This document shows positions 36,583 through 52,100 of a stretch of DNA of 64,000 bases, piece after piece. Source of the stretch: Sphagnum compactum (Eukaryota > Bryophyta > Sphagnopsida > Sphagnales); contig OZ234502.1 in assembly GCA_965153455.1 (NCBI GenBank), positions 15,407,495 through 15,471,494 on the forward strand, in the 5' to 3' direction. The notes below the pieces were generated by a model, which saw only the letters and a program-made list of their open reading frames with translations, had not been told where the DNA came from and made no database searches. Within the stretch, counting starts at the first letter, position 1; each line of letters starts with the position of its first letter. A program made the position numbers and the translations under genes.

Positions 36583-38279
36583 GTATTACAATCAATCCAC
36601 AACAGACAAGACCTTCACTCGTTCCCCACAAACAACAAGAGTTGCAGGATAAGCTCTGCTATAAACTTTCCCGAAAGAAATTCCCAAAATCAATCTCTCC
36701 CACAAAGCAAATTCCATCTTCGCAATCATAATGCTGCCTCCTTCCTTGAGGTGGGCTTCATTTTCCCCCAAGTGTGTATGTCTGTATGGGATTTGATTTT
36801 GTTTTATTCACTCTGCCCTGAATCAGAGCAGAGATGTACACATTGTGATGCACCTGACATTGTGACGCACTTAGAAATGGGCCAAAGTTTGGTATCCCTA
36901 CATTCTAGGGTCATGTGGAGTCCATCATAAAAACCCATTTCCCACATAACGGAAGGATCCACTTTGGCTTCACCATGCAGAGCCATCATGCAACAAGCAG
37001 CTTGTTTTGTTTTGGGATTCTCTTTTGCATTTGGCGCAATCACTCATAGGTACTTCTGGGATGGATAGTGTTGTTTGGAGGCCAATGGGTGTAGTGTCGT
37101 GTCGTGGTGATATGATTAGACAATTTCCGAATTGACACTATATAACCTTGGATTAATCCAGAGCTTTTAATGTCCCCAGCCACAGAGCTTTGTTGGTTGG
37201 AGGTGAATGGGTGTGGTGTGGTGTAGTGGTGGTGATCTTCTTCTTGTCGTGACTCATGTAAGTATGCCCTAAAAGAGCTTGGCACATGCTCTCTGGTCTT
37301 ACCTACTCCAGAAGGAGGAGGAGAAGGAGAAGAAGAAGAAGCAGCAGCGTGAATAAGGACTCCCCCTTCTCCTCCCTGCCTGACTGACTGAGTGATTGAT
37401 TTGGTGGGGTGGGAAGAATAATGCAGGGAGGAAGAAAATCTAGACTTGGCCAAGTCAACTTCCAAGCAGATGATGATGATGCCAGAGAGGAGAAGGAAGG
37501 CGTGGAGAAACGAGGAGAGGTGGGTGTGGGTGTGATGGATCGAAATCGGCAGTTAGGAATAAAAAGGGATTCTTCGCAGAAAGGAAAGGGATTTTTCGCA
37601 CTTGAAGATTCCTCACACTTGACTGAAGTTTCTTTTTCCAGGTACAACAGAAAAACAGCACCACCCAATTGCGCAAAAAAGCGGAAAGTTTTGGTGTGGG
37701 TCCCGCTTTTGAGCTTTTCGTCTCCAACGCACAAAACAACAAAAGAAAAAAGAGAATGATTTGAGGAGGTTGTGAGGGGCAGTGGGGGGCGGCCGCGTTC
37801 GTAGTGTGCTTGCCTACCTGCCAGACAGAAGAGGCGACTGTGATTGGTTGTTGTTCTCATTGATGTGGGAGGGTGTAACAACCCACAAAGCCTTGGACTT
37901 TTGATGCCCACATTCCTTGCCAGCGCGTGAACTCGCTCTCTCTCTCTCTCTCTCTCTCTGCCTGCAACTCTCTCTGGCCCCCCTCGTGTTGCCAGCCAGG
38001 GCAAAAGAGAGAGAGAGAGAGAGAGTTCCATCATTGAATTCTGACAGAAGAAAGAAAGACTGTGAATGCAGAGGGGAAAAGAGAGTGAGTGTTCAGCAAA
38101 ATTTGGACTCTTTTTGTTGGCCTTTATTTCCATATTGGGAGTGGCCGCACTCTTCTATTGTACTACTTACCTACCTACCCTTTGCAGGATTTGATTGATT
38201 GTTGCAGGACATGAGCATTGAAGGTGTTGGTCAGTTCATCAAATCATTGCAAAAATTATGGTCCACTCTCAACTACTAA
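36171..38279. other. Upstream region of the peptidase gene, rich in microsatellites
   Basis: It holds trinucleotide GCT and ATC runs (36250-36410), an AC run followed by a CT run (36525-36578), GAA/GGAGGA runs near 37313-37345, and a CT run (37936-37958) facing a GA run (38007-38026). Long open frames here are low-complexity and I do not call genes. Confidence 0.6.
37936..38026. repeat. CT run and GA run forming an inverted repeat
   Basis: About 23 bases of CT and, 50 bases later, about 20 bases of GA are complementary and could pair as a long stem. Each alone is a common plant promoter microsatellite. Confidence 0.8.
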
Positions 38280-38309
38280 AATGGCAGTAAAACCTCTCAA
38301 ATCTTGTGA

Positions 38310-38870
38310 AGTAGTAGATGCATCATATTATCTGAGCAGGAAGATTATCCCAGAGTTTATCCTGCAACAAACAATTATTGAACAAGATAGTTTCCAAAAG
38401 GGATTTGAGACTGTGAAGTACTTGATGTAAAACTTGTCAAATCTTATGCAGATAGATCTATCAGATCTGAGCAGGAAGATTATCCAGAGCTTAGAAGATT
38501 ATTGAGAGCTTATCAAAAGCCTATCCTGTAACAACAACGATGATTGAGCAAAAGGGATTTCAAAAGAATTCAAGACTGCAAAAGTACTTGATGTAAAACT
38601 TCTCAAATCTTATGCAGATAGATGCATCAGATCTGAGCAGGAAGATTATCCAGAACTTAGAAGATTATCAAGAGCTTATCCTGCAACAACACCAGTTGAC
38701 ATAAGGATTCAAAAAGGATTTGGGACTCCAAAGTATACTGATGTAAAACCTTGTGTAGATGCAATCATATCTGAGTGGAAGATTATCAAGAGCTTAGATG
38801 ACCTATCTAGAAGCTTATCCCACAATAAACAGTTGAGACAAGGATTCAAAAAAGATTTTGTGGACTTTTC
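38310..38870. repeat. 130-160 bp tandem repeat, four diverged copies
   Basis: TCTGAGCAGGAAGATTATCC recurs near 38331, 38466, 38629 and, diverged, 38767, each followed by AGAGCTTA- and GCTTATCC-containing sequence and AAAAGGATTT. It ends about 260 bases downstream of the aldo-keto reductase stop. Confidence 0.8.
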
Positions 38871-39134
38871 AATTGAATGTCAAAGACATAGGGATTCAAT
38901 CTTTGGATGTGTTGCAATGTGTGTCTGCAAACTGGCTGATTTAGTGTTATCCACAAGTTTTACAACACAAAATGCAACTGGGTACAATATTCCTGGTTTG
39001 TGCATTTTCAGATAGAGAGTTAAGCTCCACATCTGCATCCATGTAAAACTTGTACAGTAATATCATGGTGATACCTACCTACTAGTCATCTGAATGTTGC
39101 ACTTGGGATTTTCTTGGAGACTTGAAAAAAGCTC

Positions 39135-42035
<2,901 letters not shown>

Positions 42036-42180
42036 CTTGGTTTAGACTCCCCAATTTTATACTCTTCTCACTCCTCCTCCTCCTCCTCCTCGTTGTTCAC
42101 ACTCCCCACCCTTCAACAACACAACCCCCTCAAAACTCTCTTCTTGGCACCCAATCTTCACAACATCCACCCAAAAAAAT

Positions 42181-42440
42181 CGTCTTCGCTCTTACTTCCT
42201 TCCTTCCTTCCTTCTTCTTCTTCAAGCTCTCTTCAAACTTCTCCAACTTCCAATTCCCCTCTTTCTCCTTCTTCAAACTCCAATCTTGACGCTCCCAATA
42301 AACATGCAAAGCGTTCAATTTTTTTTCTTGAAACTCTCTTAAATCCTTTCTTTCTTGCTTTTGTATGTTCTCAACAAGCTCCTTCTCCTCCTCCTCCTCC
42401 TCGTCTTCTTCTTCTTCTTCTTCTTTTTCTTGTGTTTCTT
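42181..42440. repeat. Pyrimidine microsatellites in the reductase 5' region
   Basis: CCTTC, TTC and CCT runs lie within 400 bases upstream of the start codon. Open frames here are low-complexity. Confidence 0.7.
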
Positions 42441-42600
42441 CTTAGCTTTTCTGGATCCCCTGGACTCTTGTTTCCTTCGTAAAGCAGAAGAAGAAGCAAG
42501 AGCGCCAACAAGCAGACAAGTGTGAAGATTTGAACACAGAAAGAGGCAGAGGAAATGAGAGCTCAAACAATTAATAATTAGTATAATTATTTGTCTAATT

Positions 42601-42636
42601 AGTATAATTAGTGTATTAATATGCACTAATTATACT
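42601..42636. repeat. Perfect 13 bp inverted repeat upstream of the reductase
   Basis: AGTATAATTAGTG at 42601-42613 is matched by CACTAATTATACT at 42624-42636 with a 10-base loop. A further AGTATAATTA copy lies at 42581. It sits about 570 bases upstream of the aldo-keto reductase start codon and may be a small transposon footprint or a regulatory dyad. Confidence 0.8.
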
Positions 42637-42639
42637 CTG

Positions 42640-43394
42640 ATAATCCACGGCTGCTAGCCTGCTAAGCAGTGTCTCTTTTTTTTAATTTCTTTTTTTTTCC
42701 CGGAAATTTTGCACCGGGGGCGGGCTAACAAGAAAAAATACAGTGCGAAGTGTACACGGGGCTTTTTTGGGAAAAAAAGTGCAAAAGTCGCCATATTTTG
42801 AAGAAAAAACGTCACAAAAATCGACATAATTCAGACAATAATGAGTTCCGCCATAAAAAGAGGATTCTAAAAAATGTATTATTTTCTTGTTCTGACCTCT
42901 AGCCAAATTTGGCTCATTCCTCTTGTGGATGATTGCCAATTTCATATTCCAACTAGGAAAATTGGAAAAAAAACAAAAAACAAAAAAAAAACCCTACTTG
43001 ACAAAATTGGGGGAAAAAAAAAGAAAAAAGAAAAAACCACCCTGCTGCTAAGACAAATTCAGTGCTTAATTAAGCTTAATTAAAACTTGTTACTTACTAC
43101 TAACTAGTGGTTTTGCAGAGGAGACCAATGTCTGCCAAGTGTTGAAAAGCGTGGGAATGCCTGTGTCCGGCACTTGGCCACAGCAGACTGTTAACACGTG
43201 GCGGCTGCCCATTATCTATTTATGTGTGTATGTGTAGGGCAGTGATTTTTTTTGTTTTGGGTGGCGAATTTTCCCCCATTTTTAAGGAAAAATATTTTGG
43301 AAAAAGAATATAATATTGCAATTTCCCTGTTTTTTGGGGACACAATTCGCCAGAAAAAGAAAAGAAAATCCAAAAAAAACCAACAAAAATTAGC
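42640..43394. other. AT-rich spacer with homopolymer runs
   Basis: No gene is recognised. A-runs lie near 42965-43035, and a G-box core (CACGTG) at about 43196. Part (42885-42975) is a diverged copy of the repeat at 43395. Confidence 0.5.
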
Positions 43395-43525
43395 ACAATT
43401 GCCTACTATATGAATGGGTGCTTAAGATTTTCTACTTTCATGTTTTTGAATATTGCCAAATTTTGGCTAACTATACTTATGGAGGATCACCACTTGAGCA
43501 ACATCACAAAACTGAAAAAACAACA
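43395..43525 (+). repeat. Dispersed repeat, copy 1
   Basis: CACAATTGCCTACTATATGA onward, including GGGTGCTTAAGATT, CTACTTTCATG, GCCAAATTTTGGCTAA and CACTTGAGCAACAT, matches 55395-55525 over about 130 bases in the same orientation. A weaker third copy is at 42885-42975. It is non-coding and the family is unknown. Confidence 0.75.
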
Positions 43526-43602
43526 TGAGTCCATGTTGTAGGGTAAAAAGCCTGAGGGGCAAGGCTGTGCTGGAATAGGCTAAGGGCCCTTGAGGCAAAG
43601 CT

Positions 43603-43622
43603 GAGGGGGGGGGGGGGGGGGG
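43603..43622. repeat. Poly-G run
   Basis: About 19-20 consecutive G residues. Long G runs are prone to assembly and sequencing length error. Confidence 0.9.
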
Positions 43623-43673
43623 GCAAGAATCTCTGGGAAAGCTTGGCTCCAAGGGTGTTACATGGTGTAAGAA

Positions 43674-46600
43674 TTGTTGCTGGTTTTTTTAAATAAATTC
43701 CCTTATACCCAGAGGGTATCTGGTGGGTACCAACCAGGTATCATCAGAAGGAATACCCCACCACCAGGATATTGCACCTGGCAATGCATTCACAAACTAC
43801 ACTACAAAATCCAGCAAGATTTTTACATGGATGGGTCAGCTATGGACCATGAGGAGTTAGGTCACTCCGGCTTCACTCTCTTGACCCCAACTAGTCTAGC
43901 ATGGCAGCAATTCCTCCAACAACTCCCAATCTTTCAGAATGAAACCCACCCAAATACCACAAACAACTTCATGAAAGTTGGACAAAAAGGAAAAGAACGA
44001 CCAGCCTCTCTAGTCTCTCATTATTTCTTTTCAGAGCTCTCCCACGGTTGTGGGTACTCCTTCCCATGAACACCAGAGCTTACTGCATCCCAAACCAAAT
44101 GACAATGCTCATCACCACAAACCCAATTGCCATGTAGATTGCTCTCGAAACCCTTCAAACCTTCATCAGTTTCCTCATTTGGTCCCTACATTGTCCATCT
44201 ACTTTGTCTAACCTCCGAGAACGGGCTATGATGCAGTGGGGAAAAAACACAATCCTCTACCAGAAACCTCAAACAGTAGTAAGGGCATTTATCCCTCACC
44301 ACAACCACTCACAAATTGCATTTTCCAAACTCCAACACTCAAGCACACATACACCAATAAGCATTCATTACTTCTGGAACCCAAAAACTTAGCTAGAAGA
44401 AACTTAGCTTCTCCAAATTGGAAGCTCTGCCTTATACTTGCCATCCACCATCCTTCATTACACACCCAGTCCAAAGACACCACAACGCTCCAAGTTGATG
44501 AACATCGAGTGCTGCCCATTCCATGAAGAATGCAAAACAAAGCTCATCATCTATAAACAATAAACAACACAAAAAAATAGAAAGCACAAAGATAAAAATG
44601 CCTTCAAAGCTTCATGATGACCAACTGTCCATTGTTTTGGCACTTTCTGCCAATCCAAATCCAAGCAACCCTTCATCCATTAGGTCATTGCATCATCTTA
44701 GATACTCATTTGGCCTCTGTTCACACTGAGAAACGTAAACACAACTTTTTGTCACACTTCCTTGCACAGAAGATTCGTTTTTCAATTGAAGGAGCATTCA
44801 ACTCAACACATGCAAACCTTTAACCATTTGAATTTTAAAACTTTATGTGCTTTGCACTGGGAAAGGCTTGTGATAATTTAATCAAGAATCAAAACTAAAA
44901 CAACTTCACAAAACATGAAATTAAGTTTCGAAAATCATTGGTTATCTCAAATGATTCTGCCTCAACTAAAGTTAACTCTTAAATTATATCTATGATTGTA
45001 ACATGGATTTATTTTTCTCACACTCGTTTAATTGCAATAAATATTTTTTTTGTGAATTCTTCAATTCAAAAAAACTCAATAATGATGTAGGTTTTGAATA
45101 TGTGGACAATTAAATTTTTATTAAAATATGTTCTTGTATTTATATTACATTCATGCACATGTGTGGATTTCCTTTGAGGAAATAAATAGTTCAATTGAAT
45201 GCACAATTTTTTGTAATTGAATCGAACGAAAGCACACTAAACCCCCTTGAAATTATAGTCACATGTATAATTTTTTGCAATTACTTTTTTTGGTAATGTA
45301 TGGACATCACATCTTGAATTATTTTTGCTTGTTTTAAGTATATTTCATCTTATCAATTAGATTAGATTTATATTTCATCTATTAATTATTTTGAAAAATT
45401 CAACAAACATTGAAGAAAAATTTGAATGTATGGAATATATTTGTGACAAAATAATACATATCATAGAATTTGAAATTTTTAATATATACTTCAAAACTAG
45501 AGTTGTGTATGGAATTCTTGGGTGAATTTTTTATGGTGTATGATATTGATAAAATCAATTAAATCTAGGAAAAGTTAAAAATTTTAAGTTTTTGAATGAA
45601 ATTCCATTCAAAAAATGTGGTTTTTTGCATTTTTTTAATAATGAATGCATAATAATATCTTTTAAAAAAACAAAAAAACCACTATCATTTCAAAGAGGAG
45701 GAGATTTTATAGATGGGCATTGCATTAACTTTTTAATTTTCTTTTGTTTGGTAATGTTTCATTAATCATAAACATGAGGCTTTATGACCATTAAAAAACT
45801 ATAAATTATATATTGTGTAGATTGATTTTATCCAATTCTTTTCATCTAACTATTGCATCAAAATTAATTTTGATTCAAAATCAATTATGAATTCAAAATG
45901 TTATTGTGCAAATTCTAAAGTTTTTTATTTGTGTTTAAGATAATCAAAGGATACCATTAAAATTTTAGCTTACTACGTATTATGATATTTGTTATACATC
46001 ACTTTTTTTGAACAAAAGTGGTTCACCTTTAGTATGTTTTCATCTAACAATAATTTTTTTAATCAACACATGTAATGTTTTTTTTTTAATGGTGAATTTT
46101 ACACCATGAATCACCATCATTAAAAAATTTAATTAAAAAAATGTAGTTCATTAAGCATACGAAAACATTTGTACAAATTTAAAGATTGAAATTTGCACAT
46201 TAGAGGAAATTGGAGATCATTTAAGATCATACCTAGTGATTTATGTGTGAATATTTTCTTGGTGGTTAATACTCCATACTTTCATAAGAGCATGCAAACA
46301 TTTAATCATGAGTCCCATTTGCTCCATTAGGACCATTGTTTTTTTGGAAGAATATTTTTGAAATATTTTTGAAATTTAAGAAAATGTTAAAAGATAATTA
46401 AATGGTTTTAACTATTATGTTAAGATTTATTAAATTTTTACCAAAATAGGTATGTAAGTATTAAAAGTTTCCAAAAAAACTAGGTATGAATAAATTTACA
46501 TTGCAAAAATAATGGTTACAACTATTTTTTGAAAAAAAATTGAATATTTTTTATTCATTAAATTGATTAAAAATTTCAAGTTTCAATATATTGAAAAATA

Positions 46601-48720
46601 AGATTGTATGAAAAAAAAATCTATTGTATTTGTATTTTAAAAAATAAAACTAGATACACAAAATTAAATATGGGTTTCAATTACTTTGGCATATATTAAC
46701 AAAACTGCAAACATCATTCATTTTTTGGTGAATCTTACATCCATTGTGAGAGGAACTATAAGGTGATTACCCTCCAAGGGACAATTGTAAAAAATTCGAA
46801 AATAATTGAAGTTGAAAAAATAACCATTAGCCAGCTACTTTTGGAATTATTTTGTTAGCTTCCTAATTCTGGAAGTAGTTTGGCTTCCATTAGTTACAAC
46901 CTTGGAGGTGGTGAGGGCCCAAATAAAATAGGTCGTAAATGTAGTTGCAACTTTGTAAGTGCCATACAAAAGGCAGCCCAAAAAAAAACCTTATTTGAAG
47001 ACATGGTTAGAAGGCAAGATATTGTTTTAAATGATGAAGAAATGAAGACCCCTATGGGGTCAAAAGTTTTGTTTGCAGGTGAACATACTTGGAGATTAGT
47101 TTGAATTGTTTGATTGTACCAAGATCCAAGGCCTTACAATATTGTTTATCATCAAGATGTCATTGAAACAATCCATCATGTTTGGAAGGAAGGATTACTA
47201 TTGGTGTTGATTATTCTTGAATGCCTCAACAAGTCTGAAGGCAAAAGGTTTAGCAACCTTCAAACCTTGCTTCATAGAAAGTTTGGTAAGCTAAAAAATT
47301 TGAGTTATTTTAGATATTTGGTGTGTGGAAAGTTCACTAGTTTTTGAATCTTGGCAAAAAGCTTTGGAAGCATATGTAAAAGGCTTGGCAAGGGGCTTTG
47401 GTTATTTTTTATGCTTGGCATCAGGAAAATCAAATAGCCATCAAAACATTTATCAATAGTTTACTTATAAAAAATAATTTAGAATGTGGGAAACCTTGGG
47501 AGACACTAGTAAAAAAAAGTAGAAAATATGTGAGTAAAAATATAATGTGCAATATATTGGTTGTTGGGTAAAAATTATAAGTTAATTAATTTAAAAATAA
47601 GGTACATTTTATTCAAATAATCAATTTAATTATAATATATGGTATGTGGTGATCTGAATAATAAATTATAATTAATATATGGTGGCTTTAATATGTATAT
47701 ATTAAAAAATTAGATAATAATAAGGTGATAAAAATAGGTTGAACAATTACCTAATAGCCCCCCTAAAAATGGTCGTTTGATGCACATAGATCCCAAACTT
47801 TACAGTAAATGTCCCCTAGGGTGGGAAAACAACTTTGTAATGAAAAATAATTCCAACAACCCCATAGAAATTAACAATTTTAATCATTATTTACTTAAAA
47901 ATTAGTTGGGAAGCATCAGTTTGAAAGACATTTGTGAAATTTTCAAAATTTTATGGACAATTAATTGTTTTCTTTAGATATGGATTGTCTTTTAAAATAA
48001 TTTTTTGATATTTGGAAAGGTTTTTTTTTAGAGGGAGAGAGTAGCTATGTTTGGGAATGTTATATTGAAAGTAATGGACATCAAGTTGAACCAGTACATA
48101 TGTCAAATGGTTGCACCATAGTTTTGAATTAAAAGCCTTTTCTGAAAAAGATGTCAATTTGCAAGTAAATAATTTGCACACTTGTAAAGATTTTTTATAA
48201 AAAATATGTCTAGTTATTTTTTGCTATGATTGAAAAAAATTTCTATCAATTTTATTTACATGCTTCCATGAAATATTGGATTATTTAGTTTAAGATTTTG
48301 AAAGAGTCTAGGCTAAATTGTACAATATTTGGAAAATCAAAAGGCTTATTTGAATATGAATGCAATGTGTGAGTGAAGAGAATAATGTCATTTCATAATC
48401 TCAATAATGAACATAAAGATTCAATGTTTAAGCTTTATATATGATGTTTGATTTGACTATAACAAAATTGGACACGCGATTCATTCAAATCGGTAAAAAC
48501 TATTGTTTTGAAGGTATACTTATAACATAGTTTGCAAGGTTACTATCGTTGTCACTACTAGTGCGAAGCAAACATGGAGCCCAAATATACATAACATGGA
48601 CATGAAAAGGTTCATGTTAATTCGTGTTTTTTATACCCATGAAGGTGGGTAGGAAAAAGGAGCGAGTTATTTAGGTTTGGAAGAGGTAGGTATGAATAAT
48701 TTTATCACATGCATATATCT
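43674..48720. other. Long AT-rich spacer, no gene supported
   Basis: Five kilobases with no intact gene. A 131-codon frame at 43674-44069 and adjacent frames at 46880-47345 have codon-like composition but no recognised homology, and may be transposon remnants. The central part (44830-46850 and 47350-48700) is very AT-rich. Confidence 0.45.
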
Positions 48721-48724
48721 AGTC

Positions 48725-48860
48725 ACACGTTCACACTGACAATTTCTTTTCGACCATATACTGCGTTCACACTGACAAACTATTAGAACCGTATAGTGCA
48801 TTCACACTGAGGTATAATATATATTAACGCTATATTGCGCTTTCACACGTGTGCAGGCGT
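48725..48860 (+). promoter_or_regulatory. 36 bp tandem promoter repeat upstream of BRCC36
   Basis: GTTCACACTGA-type cores recur near 48729, 48765, 48800 and (diverged, TTTCACACGTG) 48841, three preceded by a TATA/ATAT tetramer and TGCG or TGCA. Spacing is 35-38 bases. The block ends about 250 bases upstream of the BRCC36 start codon, where transcription would be expected to begin. Function is an inference. Confidence 0.55.
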
Positions 48861-49113
48861 TTCGCAGGCGCGCTGTGCTCCAATTGCAGAGTTGTTGTAG
48901 CGATGAAGAAAGCTTAGAGGCCTGCTCGGAAGAATCGCAGCGGATTTTGTCGAAATTGTTTTCTCATGTGTGCGATCGAGCTATGATGCCAAGCAGTTGA
49001 GAAGAATCACACAGTTGGAAACTCAGTTTGTGTCATTTTTTGAAGAAGCAAAGGAAGCATAAGAAGGAGCAGCAGCAGCAGCAGTAGCAGGAAGAGTAGC
49101 CAGAGGTAGCAAG

Positions 49114-52100
49114 ATGGCGTTACGAGGGGTGAAGGTCACTGAGGAAGTGTGGCTCACATGTCTCACACATGCTCTCTCGACAGAGACCGAAGAAATCATG
49201 GGACTTCTTCTCGGTGATATTCAGGTTTGCGGAAGAAGAGTGCTCGCCTTGTTTTTGCTTCATTGTCGTCGTCTTCTTCCAGCAGTTTGCATTTCAATTG
49301 TTTGAACAAGGCTTTTGAAAGCTCATTACAGATGTATGTTGCATGTGTTCACGGAATTCAAGGTTACAAGGCCTCTGGTACTTTTTTTTTCCCCCTGTGG
49401 ACTCTAGGTTACCGTTTTGATGTTCAGGTTTGCCGGAAGAGTTGCTGCTCTAGTTCATCTTCCCATTGAATCCTGATTTTTAGGGTTTGGAGCTCACTAC
49501 CTGTAGCATATCTGTTCACCAAAATACTTCATCTTCCCATTGAATTTCGATTTTTAGGGTCTGGATCTCACTATCTGTTGCGTCTGTTCACGAAAATACT
49601 ATGCTGGAGTAGAGGATCATCATCAATCGATATTTGTTATTCAGTGAGTAGGGTTTGACATCAAGCACTAGCTAGGCCTGGACTGGTTTGATGAGAATCA
49701 ACATAGTCATTGTGCAGAAGAGTTCAATTCTGCACAATTCATCTTCCCATTGGATTTCGATTTTTAGGGTTTGCAGTTCACTATCTGTTGGATCTGTTCA
49801 CAAAAAGACTATGGGGGAATAGAGGGTCATCATCAATTGGTATTTGTTTTTCAGTGAGTAGGGTTTGACATTAAGCACTATCTTGGTCTGGACTGGTTTG
49901 ACGAGAATCAAACATAGTCATTGTGGAGTCTTTTCTCAGGAATCCAAGTTCTCTGGGCTTTGGAACTCACAGTGTTGGATCTGAGCTTTGTGGTTGAGAC
50001 TGCGAAGTAATGTGTCTTTAGCTGTCATCATGGTGTTGCCACAAAATTTCTATGCTCTTTGATCTGTGTCTGGATCTCCATGTGTTCTTGTATGTTGTGG
50101 TAGTTGTGTATCATCTTGTGTGATGCCCACTGTCAGATCTCTACCTCGGGTATTAATGCTTGTGCATACTATAATCTTTGTCTCTCTTTACTGCTCTGCA
50201 GCTTACAGGTATTCAGATTTTAAATGCATGCACCAGAATGTATTTTCTTCTTGATAATGTGAAATTCCCCCAGCATGAAATTGAGTTGTTTTGTACTAGT
50301 ATGCAAGCAATGGGGCAGCAACGGCGTTGGTGTGGGGAGCTGCACCACAAACGCGCTCAGATCGTCGTAAAGACCGTGTTGAAACAAACCCGGAGCAACT
50401 TGCTGCTGCTTCTGCACAAGCAGAGATATCCATTTTCCATTCCCCAAAATTTGCTTCCATTACTTGTAAAGAATATATGTATGATTGCACATGAATTTGG
50501 ACTGCAATTTGTATTCAGAGAAGTACAAAGGGTATGACACTTAACTTCTTTGAACAGAATGACAGCTACAACAGGTAGGATAACAAGAGTGATTGGGTGG
50601 TACCATTCACATCCTCACATCACGGTCATGCCATCTCATGTGGGTAAGTGAATAATAAGAATATACATTCATTGGCTTGTGGTTTTTGTTGAAGGCAGAG
50701 GTATCATCTAGTGGAGCAACATTAGACTGACTCCTTTCGCCCCTCATTTTGAACTCTAAACCCAAAACTGTTGTTAGTGGTACAGATGTGCGGACGCAGG
50801 GCATGTACCAGTTGTTGGATCCTGGTTTTGTGGGGCTCATCTTCTCCTGCTTCAGTGAAGATGCTGGCAAGGTTCAGACCAACACTTAGGCCCTGAATCC
50901 TGCTCATTTAGTAGCTTATGCCAACGTTCTTTTGCTGATTTGTGCATTTGCTTTATGAGAACAGGTTGGAAGGATACAGGCAATAGCGTTCCAATCGCAA
51001 GATGGAAGACGCAAGACTGCAATGCCTGCTTGGGGACCTATCCGCATGGAACCAATGGTGACAGTTGCTGAATCTCTAGGAGCAAATGGCGGGGCAGCTT
51101 CTGCATCTGATGATGTTGATGTTGAGATTCTGAACTCAATGGTGCCTTCAAAGGTAGCTGTGATTTAGAATCAGTGCACATCAGGAATTCTTAAGTATAA
51201 GTTCCCTGATGGAGGAGTTGCAATGGTCAGGTCTGTGAAGTAGTGGCAGACTTTTGATAGTATTAAGCTTTGTGATTGTGTTGATCTGTGTCAGGCAGGG
51301 GCATTACAACAGGTGAATAGTGCAGCTCTTGAAGACTTGTTTGCAACAGCTGACAAAGAACCTGTCAGAAACAGCACAGGATCTGGTTCATATGCAAAGG
51401 CGGTAGTAAGGGAAGAGGATTCTCTTAGCATGCAAGAGGCCTTGCATCTCTCAAACCTTGATATCAGGTTTGAATGCTAAGGCACTTCAATTCCTTGTTG
51501 CTGTGAGAATATGTCGGAAATTTTGAGGTTGCTGGATACATAAGGAATTACTATCTGGCAAATTAGGGTTTCAAAGAGAGGGCATTTGAAATCCTAGTTT
51601 GTTAAAAGCTGCTTTAGATGTATTTGTGGCTTCTACTAATTGTTGTGATTATCTGTAGTTCTTTTCTCAAAATCCTCCTCCTTTCTTCTCTCTGTTCTTT
51701 CCTTTGTCATTTTTGGTGGGATTTTTAATTTTGACCTTTTCTCCCTTCTATGTTCTGTCTTTCCTCTTGGAGTTTTTTGGTCTTCTTTTTCTTGAGTTAG
51801 CAAGCATCATGACTGAGTTTTCCGATTGCTGTCAGTCTTCTGGCAGAAACTCAGTATATTGGTTCATGTTAGACATTAACCTGCACCTGTTGTTGTTAAC
51901 TGATGAAGTCAATGAGATATTATGGTATGTGGTCAATGCCATACATGGTATTGAATGTCCCTGAACACATGTATGACCATCACTGTCATTCAAATCACCT
52001 CCTTAATTTTATCTTTTGCTCTTGTTTCCTCTTTTCTTTAGGATGGGGTTTCCTCTTTTTCATGTTTGCTGATGGCTATTGTTCAGTTCTGAAATATCCA

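Noticed and set aside
37303-38133. 276-codon minus-strand frame
   Set aside because: The composition is microsatellite-derived (Ser-Leu and Arg-Glu runs, poly-Leu end) with no homology; it is more likely upstream untranslated sequence.
43674-44069. 131-codon frame with an FYMDGSAMDHEELG segment resembling RNase H
   Set aside because: Only the DGS-like start fits; no second acidic motif follows and no neighbouring transposon domain supports it.
50426-50560. Conventional GT-AG reading of BRCC36 intron 2
   Set aside because: The first downstream GT adds residues absent from the family and joins to an immediate stop at the AACAG acceptor, whereas AT-AC restores the conserved sequence exactly.
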